From: Antedon mediterranea
Lineage: Eukaryota; Echinodermata; Crinoidea; Comatulida; Antedonidae
Length of the DNA: 64,000 bases
Assembly: GCF_964355755.1 (NCBI RefSeq)
Contig: NC_092676.1
Location: forward strand, 16,784,288-16,848,287
Reading direction: 5' to 3'
In this document: piece by piece, positions 1-12,000 of the stretch
Numbering within the stretch: position 1 is the first letter of the stretch
Layout: each line of letters opens with the position of its first letter
Program-made: the position numbers and the translations under genes
Notes under the pieces: generated by a model
Seen by the model: the letters and a program-made list of their open reading frames with translations, nothing else
What the model was told of the DNA's origin: nothing
The model's database searches: none

Positions 1-60
1 AATGCATTTATTTTAACTATTTTATAGCTTGTGTTTATCTTATTGTGTGACTTTACTTTT

Positions 61-130
61 AAAATCTGATGTGGTCATATATGGACACGATGATGCCACA
101 TTAGTTTGACAGTGTAAACATAGCTTTATC
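61..130. mobile_element. Truncated end of a short inverted-repeat element
   Basis: The segment resembles the right-hand half of the elements at 45095-45237 and 57753-57882: a stretch like tctgatgtggtcatatatgg is followed by tttgacagtgtaaacatagc, a decayed form of the family end tttgatagtgtagacagagc. Only one end is present. It lies in the intron just upstream of the exon at 188. Confidence 0.4.
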
Positions 131-187
131 CACTTATATAAACGTTTGTCTTACTATATATTATTTATATTGGTGTTTTTTTTTCAG

Positions 188-337
188 GAGGACGTTAGTA
201 GACCATTAGATAGTGGAAATGACAACATATTTCTGGTGAAATTATTATCTGTTACAAGAACGTATGTGGAGAAATTGAGCGCGTCATTGTTTGTAAATTC
301 GTTGGTTGTTACAGGGGTGTGCCTAAACTTCTTGTAA
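188..337 (+). CDS. Terminal coding exon of an unidentified gene (5' part outside the window)
   Basis: A pyrimidine run ending in cag at 185-187 is a strong 3' splice site. From 188 an open frame of 49 codons begins EDVSRPLDSG, ends in a hydrophobic stretch (LFVNSLVVTGVCLNFL) and stops at TAA 335-337. An AATAAA signal follows 24 bases later. Acceptor, stop and poly(A) signal in order make a genuine last exon likely. The frame upstream of the acceptor stays open to 146, but that part is pyrimidine-tract translation (VFFF), not protein. I do not recognise the family. The hydrophobic C-terminus could be a membrane segment or a buried helix. The rest of the gene lies to the left of the window. Confidence 0.5.
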   Translation, partial: EDVSRPLDSGNDNIFLVKLLSVTRTYVEKLSASLFVNSLVVTGVCLNFL

Positions 338-360
338 TATCGATTGTTGACATTTAATGT

Positions 361-366
361 AATAAA
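361..366 (+). promoter_or_regulatory. Polyadenylation signal AATAAA
   Basis: A canonical AATAAA hexamer sits 24 bases past the stop of the exon at 188-337 and is followed by a T-rich stretch at 384-397, as expected of a cleavage region. Confidence 0.5.
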
Positions 367-424
367 GGTTACAATGGTTGTTGTATTTTTTTTTTGATTC
401 ATTGTTTAAATGATTTTATTATTG

Positions 425-1250
425 GCACGCCATCGTTATCACGGTTAACGTAATGATCAACTTCTATTTAACGGTAGCACGTCATCGTTATCACGGTCGA
501 CGTAATGATCAACTTATATTTAACAGTAGCACATCATCGTTATCATGGTCGACGTAATGATCAACTTGTATTTAACGGTAGCACGCCATCGTTATCATGG
601 TCGACGTAATGATCAACTTGTATTTAACGGTAGCACGCCATCGTTATCATGGTCGACGTAATGATCATCTTGTATTTAACGGTAGCACGCCATCGTTATC
701 ATGGTCGACGTAATGATCAACTTGTATTTAACGGTAGCACGCCATCGTTATCATGGTTGACGTAATGATCAACTTGTATTTAACGGTAGCACATCGTTAT
801 CATGGTCGACGTAATGATCAACTTGTATTTAACGGTAGCACGTCATCGTTATCATGGTCGACGTAATGATCAACTTCTATTTTACGGTAGAACGTCATCG
901 TTATCATGGTCGACGTAATGATCAACTTGTATTTAACAGTAGGACGCCATCGTTATCATGGTCGACGTAATGATCAACTTGTATTTAACGGTAGCACATC
1001 ATCGTTATCATTGTCGACGTAATGATCAACTTGTATTTAACGGTAGCACGCCATCGTTATCATGTTCGACGTAATGATCAACTTGTATTTAACGGTAGCA
1101 CGCCATCGTTATCATGGTCGACGTAATGATCAACTTCTATTTAACGGTAGCACGTCATCGTTGTCACGGTCGACGTAATGATCAACCTCTATTTTACCGG
1201 TAGCACGTTATCACGGTCGATATAATTATGATTAACTTTATATTCGACGC
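425..1250. repeat. 52-bp satellite array, about 16 copies
   Basis: The core ggtcgacgtaatgatcaac recurs at a constant 52-base step (for example tatcatgg at 541, 593 and 645). Each unit carries a gtagcacgccatcgttatc half. Central copies are nearly identical and both edges decay, the usual pattern of unequal exchange. One copy near 785-800 has lost three bases. The array begins about 60 bases after the poly(A) signal at 361. Confidence 0.95.
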
Positions 1251-1259
1251 TATCACGTC

Positions 1260-2085
1260 ATCTTTTCATAACGGTTCGGCATAATGGTGAGCTACCGATA
1301 ATAACGTCAAGATCATGATTGGCGTGTTAATTAAAACGGTTGGTACACAGTAGTACGTAACTACTATATTTTCACGGAAGCAAAATATTACAAATAAACA
1401 TTTTAACATCAAACATTTCCTCATACCTAATTTATTTTATTGTAATGTTTTCCATTTAGTAGTGTTACTAAGATACAACTAATAAAAAGATGAATATTCA
1501 TAAATATGGTTTAATTTAGAGAGTAATACGGTTCAATGATGTGTTTGTGACTGAAGACATGTTTCCACAATACTATCAATAGGTAATTATTTTCATGTGT
1601 GCGTAGATTGAACGTTGATTTGTCAATATACCTATTTTTATCAAAGATAATTATCAGACAATCACTGAGGGATATTTGAATATGCGCAGAGGGTCCCCTA
1701 GCCAAACGCTTCATTAAAACTCCTAGTTAGTTACGCCCACTAGTTACATGCCATGCCAACAAAGCTATATGCAATTATGTATAACAAAGCATATCTGCTC
1801 CTGCCTACTTCACTTAATATACTGTATGTATTGTGTTAGTAATAAATCAGTAATATTGATTGTGTATTGGGAATACAGCAATCCAATTAACAGAACCTAT
1901 ATGAACAAGTAGAGCACAAATCGCACAGTCCTAATAAAACTCTCATATCTTTTAGGTTGAAATTACTAATTTGCAGGCATTGTCTTATAAGAAAGGGTAC
2001 TTTATAGGTATCGTCAGCATAACAATATATCGGTATACTCAAACGTAATTTTGAATAACGAAATGTATAGTATAGTATACTTAAT
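1260..2085. other. AT-rich stretch with no recognised gene
   Basis: Only short unsupported frames on either strand. No splice-bounded exon, RNA gene or clear repeat was seen. Confidence 0.5.
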
Positions 2086-2104
2086 ATATTACAATATTGA
2101 TTAT

Positions 2105-2615
2105 ATACTTATATACCGAAGAGTATGGAGTTAATAAAATATAGTGAATTTGTAGGGGTTGTAGAGGAAGTGTATAGCTCTGGTTTTTTATTTGATTTGA
2201 TAAAGGTAATAAGACTAAGATACGAGGAGATTTTTTGGAAATGACATATTTTGGCCGACACAGGTTAAATTCCAACTATAAAGGATAGCAAAATTAATTA
2301 ATTGTTGCACTTTATATAACACCTTAATATTATTAAGTATTTCTTTGGACGATTGTTGATCACATGACGTGTAATAGCCGGTATAGGAAATTCTCGCTTT
2401 TACGAAAAGACAATCTACGTGAAATCCAATAGCAGCAGCAACCAGTCTGTTTTTCTGCGAACGGAAGCAGCGACGCACACAATGAACATTTGCAAAAGTC
2501 TCCTTGTTCTTATTGTTTTATTAACCTCATCAAGTCAAATAAAAACCCAGAGGTATACACCTCCTCTACAACCCCTACAAATTCGCCATATTTTAAAAAC
2601 TCTATACTTTACTGT
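2105..2615. repeat. Imperfect inverted repeat, arms about 115 bp
   Basis: The reverse complement of 2105-2222 closely matches 2500-2612. Both contain tcctctacaacccctacaaa and the run agtcaaataaaa / aatcaaataaaa, and both can be read as a similar peptide (..LQPLQI..). The arms diverge from a spacer of about 275 bases. This could be an old inverted duplication or an uncharacterised transposable fragment. Confidence 0.7.
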
Positions 2616-2721
2616 TTCTTCACAAAAAGATCAGAACAATGGCAATGACACGAATCTACTTAGAATACAAATAATGAATGTTTTATATTCGTGCGCTGTT
2701 AGAAATAATTTTATTCGGTGA
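2482..2721 (+). CDS. Possible small secreted peptide ORF
   Basis: From the ATG at 2482 the frame opens with MNICKSLLVLIVLLTSSSQI, which has the charge-hydrophobic-small pattern of a signal peptide, and continues for 79 codons to TGA at 2719-2721. Nothing downstream resembles a domain. A possible splice donor (AG|gtatac) lies right after the signal-like part, so this might be a first exon and not a complete gene. It sits inside the right arm of the inverted repeat, which lowers trust in it; the left arm has no matching ATG. No family recognised. Confidence 0.25.
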   Translation: MNICKSLLVLIVLLTSSSQIKTQRYTPPLQPLQIRHILKTLYFTVSSQKDQNNGNDTNLLRIQIMNVLYSCAVRNNFIR

Positions 2722-2724
2722 AAT

Positions 2725-3762
2725 ATAAAATTCTATTTTGACTCTGCCTTCGCCTCGTGAAATTATAATTTCATCTTTCACCTCATAAAATTATTATATA
2801 ATTATTAATTATGTTCTTTATATTTATTGTTTATTTTCCTTGTTTTATGGTGTAAACTGAATAGAGGTTGGGTGACCCCAATTCATTTTTTGTTTTTTGA
2901 TAAATCTAAATATAAAAAAAGACCAAATACATAATGAAAAAATGCCAGACTAATATTATATTTACAAAAACAACTCAACGTGTTTTTTTTATTGAGGCCA
3001 TATAATTAAAACTACAATTCTAGTATCCTTATGGAATTATAGACTTACGTATACACTTTTTGATATTAATTTTTTGTTCTACTGTACCGTGAGTTCATTT
3101 TATTTTAATTGAAAATGCCTAAGATTATGTGATAACTTAACACAACCATACAATAATACATTATATCTGCATAATATATCTAAAATTAAAATTAACTCTG
3201 TGCTTCAATCTATTTTCATCATCATCGTCTACTTAACTAGTTTTTGTAGTGTGTCGGTCTGATCCCGTAAGAAACAACGTGTTTATAATATGCAATAGAA
3301 ATATACATACACTTTTCCCCTCTATATCTTTAAACGAGCTATAACGTGTTTTGCTTTTATTACGATATTGAATATTACTAAAATAAATATAATTGAATTT
3401 TACAATGTACAATTTCTGATCACCTTATTTGGAATGTTTCTATTATTCACTTGTTTTACCGTTCATTGGTAGCTAAAACTTATATCTATCTAAAAAGCAA
3501 CATTCATAACTGTACCGTTTACAACAAATAATTAACAATAGGCCTATCCATTGTTTTTGTCACACAGGTCTCTAAAGTCTGTATGTTCTTTTCTTCCAAA
3601 ACCGAATATCATTATATATATTACTTGCACCGATGTTTTGCTCGAAAGGTCTGGCTGTTTTACTTTATCGTTTTGATTTTTGCTTATTTTATTTGTATCT
3701 CCATCCAGTCACTGCTGATACCATCAACATTGCCATTTTCAGTAATTTGATTTTGGATTATA

Positions 3763-3797
<35 letters not shown>

Positions 3798-4465
3798 GGC
3801 CTATTATTGTAATCGTTTACAATTAGTAATCGAATTCTTTTTGTACGCTGTCGATAAAGCAGTACGGTCTGTATAGTTCAGTGTCCAACCAGTAGCTATA
3901 TAACTAATACTCTATAAGAGATATTTTGTGACATAACCACTACTGACAGTCTTTTAGTATCCTTAGTTCATGAGCAGACGATATCATTATTCCAAAACAT
4001 GTATAGTATTATATTTTTAAAAACTGGGTTGTCGTTGAGACTTTACAATCTATATTAAAGACTTTGGTTTCCGTAATTTGTTGATGTTACGTAAGTTAGA
4101 GGAAACGCCGTTCTTTAAAAGAATGAATTGGATCTTGATTTGACACGGATGGATTTCCTTATAGTTTACTCGATTCTGCAAAGTGTTGTCTCCACATACT
4201 AATACTAAATAATCGCCAAGTGTTGATAATACAGCATTTCAACCCGCGAATATCAGGTGTATAGTTACCTTTAGTTCATTGTCACCATAGGCATGGGATT
4301 CCATCTTTTTTTTAGATCATTCCGTTTGCCAAATGCAAGAGATTAAAAAGAACAACTGTTTTTACTGTTGCCGTAATGTGTGTAGAGATGTTCATCCGTG
4401 TTGAATGCAGTTCATTTGTGCTGTTCCAGCTGCTTCATAATCTTGCTAGCTTTTTTTGTATTTTT
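2725..4465. other. AT-rich stretch with no recognised gene
   Basis: No splice-bounded exon or RNA gene was seen. It holds the TA dinucleotide run listed separately and one TAGGCCTA octamer at each of 3539 and 3796. Confidence 0.5.
3758..3797. repeat. (TA)n microsatellite
   Basis: Alternating TA with one break, immediately followed by the octamer taggccta. Confidence 0.9.
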
Positions 4466-4466
4466 A

Positions 4467-4814
4467 CTACAGATAATAATATCCTTTAGTGTAGTAGTCA
4501 AACCCAGGCATATAATCTAACGGAGCTGGTGGTGCAGTCACATTGAAGATATAACATAATCTGTCAACGTTCTTAAAAACATACGACTTGCACGCTGTAA
4601 ACCAGTGGCATTCATACGCACATTTTTCCAAGTCTGCAACACGAACAACAGTTTTTGAAGTATTATGATCTAGAGAATAACTGTACGTGTGCGTAACGCT
4701 TGGGTCAACATTCCAGTTGTAAACGGCCCCTGCTCCTTCGCAGAAACTCTCATGCGAGGCAACTGTGTTTGATGCAAGAATTGTCAGAAAACAGTAAAAT
4801 AATATTTTCCACAT
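4467..4814 (-). CDS. Small secreted PAN/apple-like protein (copy 1)
   Basis: Intronless frame of 115 codons. I start it at the ATG 4814-4812 because it opens a signal peptide (MWKILFYCFLTILASNTVAS) and gives a length matching its paralogue at 6755-7099 (115 against 114 residues). The frame stays open a little further upstream without an ATG. The mature part has one cysteine near its start, then C-x3-C-x5-C (CAYECHWFTAC) followed by KSYVF and LCYIF. This cysteine and aromatic pattern is that of a single PAN/apple module, a fold used for binding proteins or carbohydrates outside cells. The C-terminus ends in a tyrosine-rich motif (YYTKGYYYL). A TATA box lies upstream. Role unknown; secretion and ligand binding are inferred from family behaviour. 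Confidence 0.8.
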   Translation of the reverse strand: MWKILFYCFLTILASNTVASHESFCEGAGAVYNWNVDPSVTHTYSYSLDHNTSKTVVRVADLEKCAYECHWFTACKSYVFKNVDRLCYIFNVTAPPAPLDYMPGFDYYTKGYYYL

Positions 4815-4897
4815 TTCCGTGTTGGCTAGAACTACAACAAAGTTATCGAAATGAATATGTTGCAATCTACTCTGTCATAACTAACCAATTTCCGAAG

Positions 4898-4905
4898 CTT
4901 ATATA
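4898..4905 (-). promoter_or_regulatory. TATA box of PAN copy 1
   Basis: Reads TATATAAG on the minus strand, 84 bases before the chosen ATG, which puts a transcription start near 4870-4876 and a 5' leader of about 60 bases with no other ATG. Confidence 0.55.
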
Positions 4906-4919
4906 CTGCAATTAGTACA

Positions 4920-6750
4920 CAGTAAGACCAATCATAAAAATAAATGGTTTTTATACAACAAAAAATAATGATTCTATATGCCAATTATAACTTAGACTTA
5001 TTGCAGTAGTGTTATTACTGTCGTTAAAGTGAGATGCGCATACCACTACACTAATTGACTGCGCATCATTAAGTAAGCAATTATCAACATTAACTTTCTT
5101 GTATAAGGAAAGTATTATTTATATTGTGTATTGAAATATATCATTTATAGTAGGCCTATATCACACTTCAATTTGGTATTTTTTATCCTATTAAGTGTAT
5201 AACCTTACTTCCACTAGGATGTAATGCAATAAGTAATTTCACCGGTCACAAGCGAATATTGTGGTAGTTAAATTACTTTCGTTGCCCGTACGTGCTTTCA
5301 TTGTCCTATGTAGAAGTCCGGCAAATTAAGCGAAATACCGAATTATTGATATACTATATACGATGTAACTAATCTAATAAATACAAAGAAGTCAGATAAT
5401 GTGTACTATTTCTATCCATTGACAATAGCTTCTGGTTGTGTTTATTTGATGTATAATTTTTATTACCGTTTGGAGTCGATTTAGTCCGGCAAATCTTTCT
5501 GGCAAAACTTGCTTCTGATTGACACTGATTATAATCATGATTATAAATATTATACTATTATGTAGGTTATATTTTTGTATGCGATATTTATTTGTTTTTG
5601 TGTGGATATGTGTTTGTTAGCAGGAAAACGTGAAAACTAAAGACGGATCCTTACCAAATTTAAAAAACTGATATATACCATAAGACTCCATTTGATTTTG
5701 GAGACAATTCAGACTTTGTAATATTTTACTTTAATTTTAGACGGATATTTACCAAATTTAAATCAATAACCATGATCCCAGTCCATACCCATTTTGCTGT
5801 GGGATGATGGTCAACTTTTGATCTGTGGTTACCAACTGAACAACATACTTTTTGTATAACAATAAACATTAAACTCCCTGTCTGATCACACGTTAGTTCG
5901 GTATTTTAAACAATAAAAATGTAGAAACGGGCCTTAATTATTTTTAATTTTGCAACGTAGCGCCTGAAGGAGGTATGTAATCTTCGATTGCTGTTTTTAT
6001 TATATACTGATTTCAAATAGTAGTTAATTCTACAATTTAAAAGTTATTACTAAGCCTATAGTAATTAAAAGTAAATTGTACAATTTCTGATCAATCTAAA
6101 AGGTATTGCATATTGCATTCAATTACAAAATGCATTGTAGCCTAAGCCGAAATCACAGTCTTCGCCTATTTAAAGATACATTGTCTCCCAAAAACATGGA
6201 AAATAAAGATTATTAAAATCGGACCAAAAAAGGTCATTTTCCGGGTTTTTTTTAAAGTTAATCATTTCATTAGAATTATGATTTCACTTGTAAAGGACAA
6301 AATATACGGTTAAATATAACAAAATTCCATTGTCTGACAAATAATTTGACTTATTTTTCTTTAACTTACAGTTTTTCAGATGAAATTGAATTATTATGTG
6401 ACATTAAAATGGCATATTAAAACAAATTTCAAGAATTATTTTTCAGGGTAACAATACATCTTTAGATAACAAAATTAATTGCTTCCGGTCCTCTCAAATG
6501 AGTCTGCATATAACGCAGGAATGCATAGTTTGAATCTCATCTGATGTAAGTAATTAACATATGTCACAAATGTACCTTGTATAAATTAATATGTTCAACA
6601 TAATGCTTGGCTGTATAGACTATCTTTGCTTCCGAATATAAAATAATAACAATTGACTGCTAGATTACAAATCGATCTGAAAAATTGGTAGTTGGCTTAT
6701 CAACCATCTTTCTTGATGTCGGGCTAATAGCAAAAGTTAAAAAATAATAC
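4920..6750. other. Spacer between the two PAN genes, no gene recognised
   Basis: AT-rich with no supported exon. A short piece at about 5240-5300 (ggtcacaagcgaata and cgttgcccgtacgtgc) recalls the interior and end of the TTAA-type MITEs near 43.2 kb, but is too decayed to call. Confidence 0.45.
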
Positions 6751-6754
6751 TTAT

Positions 6755-7099
6755 TTAGAAGTAGTAATAGCCCTTAGAATAGTATGTGTAGCCGGGCAAA
6801 TAACGTAATACTTCGTCATCAGAAGTTATCGCAAATATATAGCATAGAGAAGTTCTTTCCTCGTAGACATAGGAACGGCATTCGGGATACCAGTAACAAT
6901 CGTAAGCGCAGTCTTCAACTTTTGTAACCAGAGCAATTGTCTTTGACATTCCATGCGGTAAAGAGTAACTTTCATTATGCGGAAAAGAATTGTTGATTGT
7001 CCAGCTGTAAGTAGAATTTGCTTCACAGTGATTCCCACTAGCAGCTAGAATATTATTTACCATAACCATTGTAAAGCAGCAGAGAAGTTGCTTTTCCAT
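6755..7099 (-). CDS. Small secreted PAN/apple-like protein (copy 2)
   Basis: Intronless frame of 114 codons from ATG 7099-7097 to TAA 6757-6755. The signal peptide MEKQLLCCFTMVMVNNILAA is followed by HCEAN, the cluster CAYDCYWYPEC, RSYVY and LCYIF, ending YYSKGYYYF. Every cysteine of the mature part aligns with copy 1 at 4467-4814, and the two proteins share the same ends, so they are tandem duplicates about 2 kb apart on one strand. A TATAAAA stands only about 15-20 bases before the ATG; if it is the functional TATA box, transcription would begin inside the frame. It may therefore be chance, or another upstream element or exon may be used. Function unknown beyond an extracellular binding module. 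Confidence 0.8.
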   Translation of the reverse strand: MEKQLLCCFTMVMVNNILAASGNHCEANSTYSWTINNSFPHNESYSLPHGMSKTIALVTKVEDCAYDCYWYPECRSYVYEERTSLCYIFAITSDDEVLRYLPGYTYYSKGYYYF

Positions 7100-7129
7100 G
7101 TTGGGAGTTGCGTCTTTTATAAATCCAAG

Positions 7130-9085
7130 TAAATGTTGTGTCCAAGCGATAACTCAACGTTATCTATGTGAGCCAGTCGACTACTATGTGATGAGCTATG
7201 AATTGCAAAAACTCTTAATAATAGTAAAATCAATTATCATCCGGGTGATCACGTTGAATGAATTGATCTACCTATCCTCCGCCTTCCACACAGAAAGCTT
7301 TCTGCAAGAATGATTGAAACACCGCTGAACTGTAATGATTGCGTGCAATATAATGCGTATTGTAACGGGACTAATATCCGGAACATTTTATAAATCTGTG
7401 TTTTTGTTTAATTTTAGATTATGTTTGATTGATGTGGCTTAGTTTACATTCTAATTTCTTGACGTAGGCCCATTTGCTATTAATAAAAATATAATAAAGA
7501 CGTATACTGTTATTCTAATAAATCTATTTTTTATTTTTAGTATCGTTCACATGTTATGCCTTAAGTCATATAGGCCTATTTAAAGAGTAACTATTACGTT
7601 GATCATGGGATCTTTAATAGTGTGTGAAGTCTCTTTTTAAATTTGTAACGATATTGATAGTATGTATAGACTTTTATTGCCTTTTTACCATATTGTTTGT
7701 AGCTTTGAAGGTGTTCTCAATTTTTGTAAATGCTGTCTTCTTTCTTAGTAGGGTCTACGCTCAACACGCATAATTTGACCGCAATGCATACTAAACTAAT
7801 TTGACCAATCACACTGATAGTGTATCATAATAATCCGCAATATTATATGTATGCCTAAATTTATCAGACCTTTCCTTGACGACCGACTGTAAAAAGACTT
7901 TACCTTTACTTGTATATCGCTGACGAGCAGGCTAACTTCACATAGTTGACAAAATGATTGAATATTTCATTAACACACAAAATAGCAATGTTTATATTAA
8001 TATATTGCAGTTTTCAACTACATGCTGGTGTTAACATACGTTTCAATACCAAAATATCAGTTTATTTGGAATTTATAATTATATTCACCGTTTCATTTAA
8101 TTAAATTCAATAGTTTCCATGTGTTTGTTGACGCATGTAATTACACCTATTGTGTCAAGACAAAGGTCTGCGTTATCAACAGATATAAGAATAATCTAAA
8201 ATCAGTACTATAACTACAGTGTAGCAATTGATATGTAAATAACCATAACGAATGATATTTTCGCATCTACTTGACCACAAATAAACCAGTACGCGAACAT
8301 TTTGTTTAGTAGGTTGGTTTATATGCCTTGGTGAAATCGCGACACCGATCATTATTGTACAAAACTCTTTTATTATATTTATTTATACTGAAAAACTGTA
8401 AAATACTCGTTAATAAACAAATTATCGTTGGCCCAGTGGCTTTACTTTTGATTTATTCATGAATATAGAAACTCATTTTACTCTATAGTGTAAAGTACGT
8501 ATAATAGAAGCACAACGTCTAGTTTAATATCAGCGAGTTTTTCCTGCAGCAATAGATAACTGGACGATAATGTAGTGTTGCTTTGAAGCACACACTTAAG
8601 AGTAAAGTTTTTAATTAGAGCCATATTCACACAATAGATTCCATTAGTATACGCATTTTGTAGTCATAGAACAAATCGGCTATGGTAGGCATATTATCTG
8701 TACATAATTTATTATGACATTGTAAATTTAATGTTTAAGTTAGATTTTACGATAACCACAAGTACCTAAGAATCAGTGATTTCTGTATACAGTCACTCCA
8801 ATTTTCTTAGCTCAAGAACCGATTTAAAGTTTGTTCTAGAACTGAGAGAAGAATTTCTGTAACAAAAGTATTTAATTTCTTAACTGCTCATAGGCATAGA
8901 TGTGCTAATTTCTTTATGTTGATTTTTATGCAAACGTCTAAGTTATTCTTTCCATTTAAATGGTTTTTTGTTTTATTCTTCCTGAATGGCAAGTTGCAGT
9001 CTTTCTGTTGCAGTCTTTCTATTCGTCAGTGGACATTTTTAGTCGATGTTTTTACAAAATGAGACTGGACATTTTCATAGAAAAA
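7130..9085. other. AT-rich stretch with no recognised gene
   Basis: Spacer between PAN copy 2 and the 3' end of the SLC17-type gene. No supported exon, RNA gene or clear repeat was seen. Confidence 0.5.
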
Positions 9086-9089
9086 ACAT

Positions 9090-12000
9090 TTATTGACTCG
9101 TTGATGTGTCAACTGCTGAAGGTTCTTTGGGGTTTGCCCATTCCTGTGTCTCGCCACTAGCTAGAATAAGGAAAACCAGTAAACCGAACATCTGTACAGC
9201 TGCCAGAATCCAAAATTGAATTTTCCATTGTCCTAACGTATTCTAAAATTAATTTAGAAAGACAATCATACTATAATTTAAATTACCTATACATCGACAT
9301 ATTATAAACTACAAATAAATAACGGGGTGGTGATAACGATACTTGTAGTACGTACGTACATAAGTTGTGGCTTGTGCATTTCAAATAACTTGTAAATGAC
9401 CATGATTGTTTGTGAGACTGTATGTCGAGACTCGCCTACCTTATTTTACTTCAGGAGATTCTTTTGCTCAAAATGTTTAATTGGTTTTTTTACTTTAATG
9501 ACAAATTAATATATAAAATTATTCTTGTTCTTACGTTTGTTTCTGTTAATGCTCCCAATATAGACGTACCAATAAAGCCACCACAAGCTCCAATTGAAAA
9601 CATTATGCCACTGATCACTCCTGAATGAAGAGGTGCGAAATCGGAAACATTAGCATTGATTCCAGTGATTTTGAATCCGAACATTCCAAAAGCAATAACT
9701 ATTAATAAAACTGAGTATGCTGCATTGTTTGAAACGTAGCCCAATGATACCAAAGATATAGATGACATGCCAAACCCTGAAGAAAAAAAATAGGTTATAG
9801 GGAATTTCAATTCATTGTTACTGTATGCATGAATACCCATGACCCACATCCATTTTTCAATAATTTTCAATTAGTTTTGTATTTAATTAGTTATAGGTAA
9901 CATATAAACAATTAATTACCAATAACATTGAGTAGATGACGTGTTCCTATTTTACTTAATTTTCCATGTGAAATCAAATAATCTGCCAAAAAACCACCAC
10001 ACACGGTAGTGACAACCTGAAACACTTGCGGAAGGATGTTCAATAATCCCATCTGTGGATTATTTTACAAAGGAAAAAAGGAATGCTGTATGTTTTATGA
10101 TTTATGTTTACTTAATGTGCACATACTTACATTGTGTTTTAGACAGATTAGCATTAGAAGTACCAGTATGTAAAGTCTATTAAAATAGTTATTCCTACTA
10201 CAAAATAACATTAGGCCTACTTACAGTATTTTTCAAGCGTTACTAATTATTCAATATTTTGCAATGCCGTGAACAAATCAGGAAACTTACCGTTTTTATT
10301 TCAAAATGTAATATTGTTGAAAGGAATGTTGGGATGTCTGTAAATAGAAGAAAATGTCCAAATTCGAATGAAAAGTTAGCAATACACACAGCTATTACAG
10401 GCCCTGACATTATCAATTTCTTCCAAGGTACATCATACATCTTCTAAAAATAATAATAATAATAAATATTTATGTATAATAGTTTTTAAAAACAAATAAA
10501 GAAAACGAGAATATAATCGTAAAAAAATATCTAATTTTTAAAAAGTGTATTAAAAAAGATAAATAAAGTATTAACAAATATAAATAGATACACATTTTTT
10601 TAAGAATTGTAAAAAGGAATTGACTAGAGATATGTTCAATAGAACACGAACCCAGTCAGACGAATCATAAAGATATACGACGATTAAAACTATTACATGT
10701 TAAAAAAATGTTTGAAAGATTGTAAAAGTTAAAAATGACTGTTAAAATGTGTACAATTTTTCTCATCATCAGTTTGATTAGAGTTTGTTTTCGATTTTTT
10801 GGATAAGGAGCGTTATACTAAATAATTAGAAAGAGGACATTTTTACACTGACTGACAATCACACTTGGGTGTTGAAAGTCTAGGGACTAAATACGGAAAG
10901 TTGACATTTTTATCCTGGCTGATTTAACTCTAAGTATGTCAATAGTAAAGTTTAACAATACATCCAATTGAGTTCATGTTCTATTGAACATAGTATCTCT
11001 AGTTTATATATAATATTTTATAATATTAACTTGACGATAACAGTCATTTAAATTTCTCGGTTGAAGTACTGTACCTGCGAACGTGTACTGATATTATTTG
11101 ACTGTATATTAGATAGACATTCTATAATATACCATCCAAGATATAACAAAACACCACATATCCCTATAAAATAGTAAAAAGTAGTAGTGGCCTATTGTAT
11201 GTATTTAATAATAATAGCTCAATAAACAATGATGAATGAAAAATCTGATAATAAAACTTTAGTCGACTAAAACTAATTTAACAGCAGGAAACAAACAAAT
11301 ATTACAGAAATAGCCTTCAGACAGGAGCCTATGGCTTTAAGTTATTGAAAATATTGTTCAACGAATTAAAAAAAAATCAGTTATATATAATAGGTATTCA
11401 GCCGCATACAATTTGTATTGACTGTCGAAGGCTATGCTGTGTGCATCATTGAGTCACTTTAAAGGTTGCTTAATCATTAAAATTGGATAAATAAAATTCA
11501 ATTGGAGTCGATACGTTTTTAGGTATTTTACAAAATTTGCCAGACACGAGCCAAAATCTTAATTTTAAATTTGTTTCATCCAGTACGTTGACAATGCATT
11601 TTTAATCCTTATTTCCGAGAACTTGGGAATAATTCTGTTATATAACCTATTCCAATTCTGAAATATTTAAACTTACCATATACATAAAATGTAGATGGCC
11701 AGCCTCCCAGAAACCTGCTTGAACAAAGTAGTGCGGAGACATAGCTGGCTAATATTGGACCAAAACTGTAACCTATAATAAAATAACTAAGCTTAACTTT
11801 TTTTTTTTGGTGGATAGCCAAATGTAATTCCGTGTAATGCTCAAATTAAGTTGTTGGCAGATTTCGAATCAATAGGACCAGTAGAATTCATTGCAATAGA
11901 AGGCAATTTTTTCTTACCCCCATTTTTACCATCAGCATCAAATTGAGTTCTTTGTAGATTTGAAATCTTCCAAGAATTCAATTTAAGCAATAAGCTAACG

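Noticed and set aside
425-1250. CRISPR-like array
   Set aside because: Whole 52-base unit repeats without distinct spacers, and the setting is a eukaryotic genome.
6826-7038. Second minus-strand frame inside PAN copy 2
   Set aside because: Out-of-frame shadow of the better supported PAN protein with conserved cysteines.
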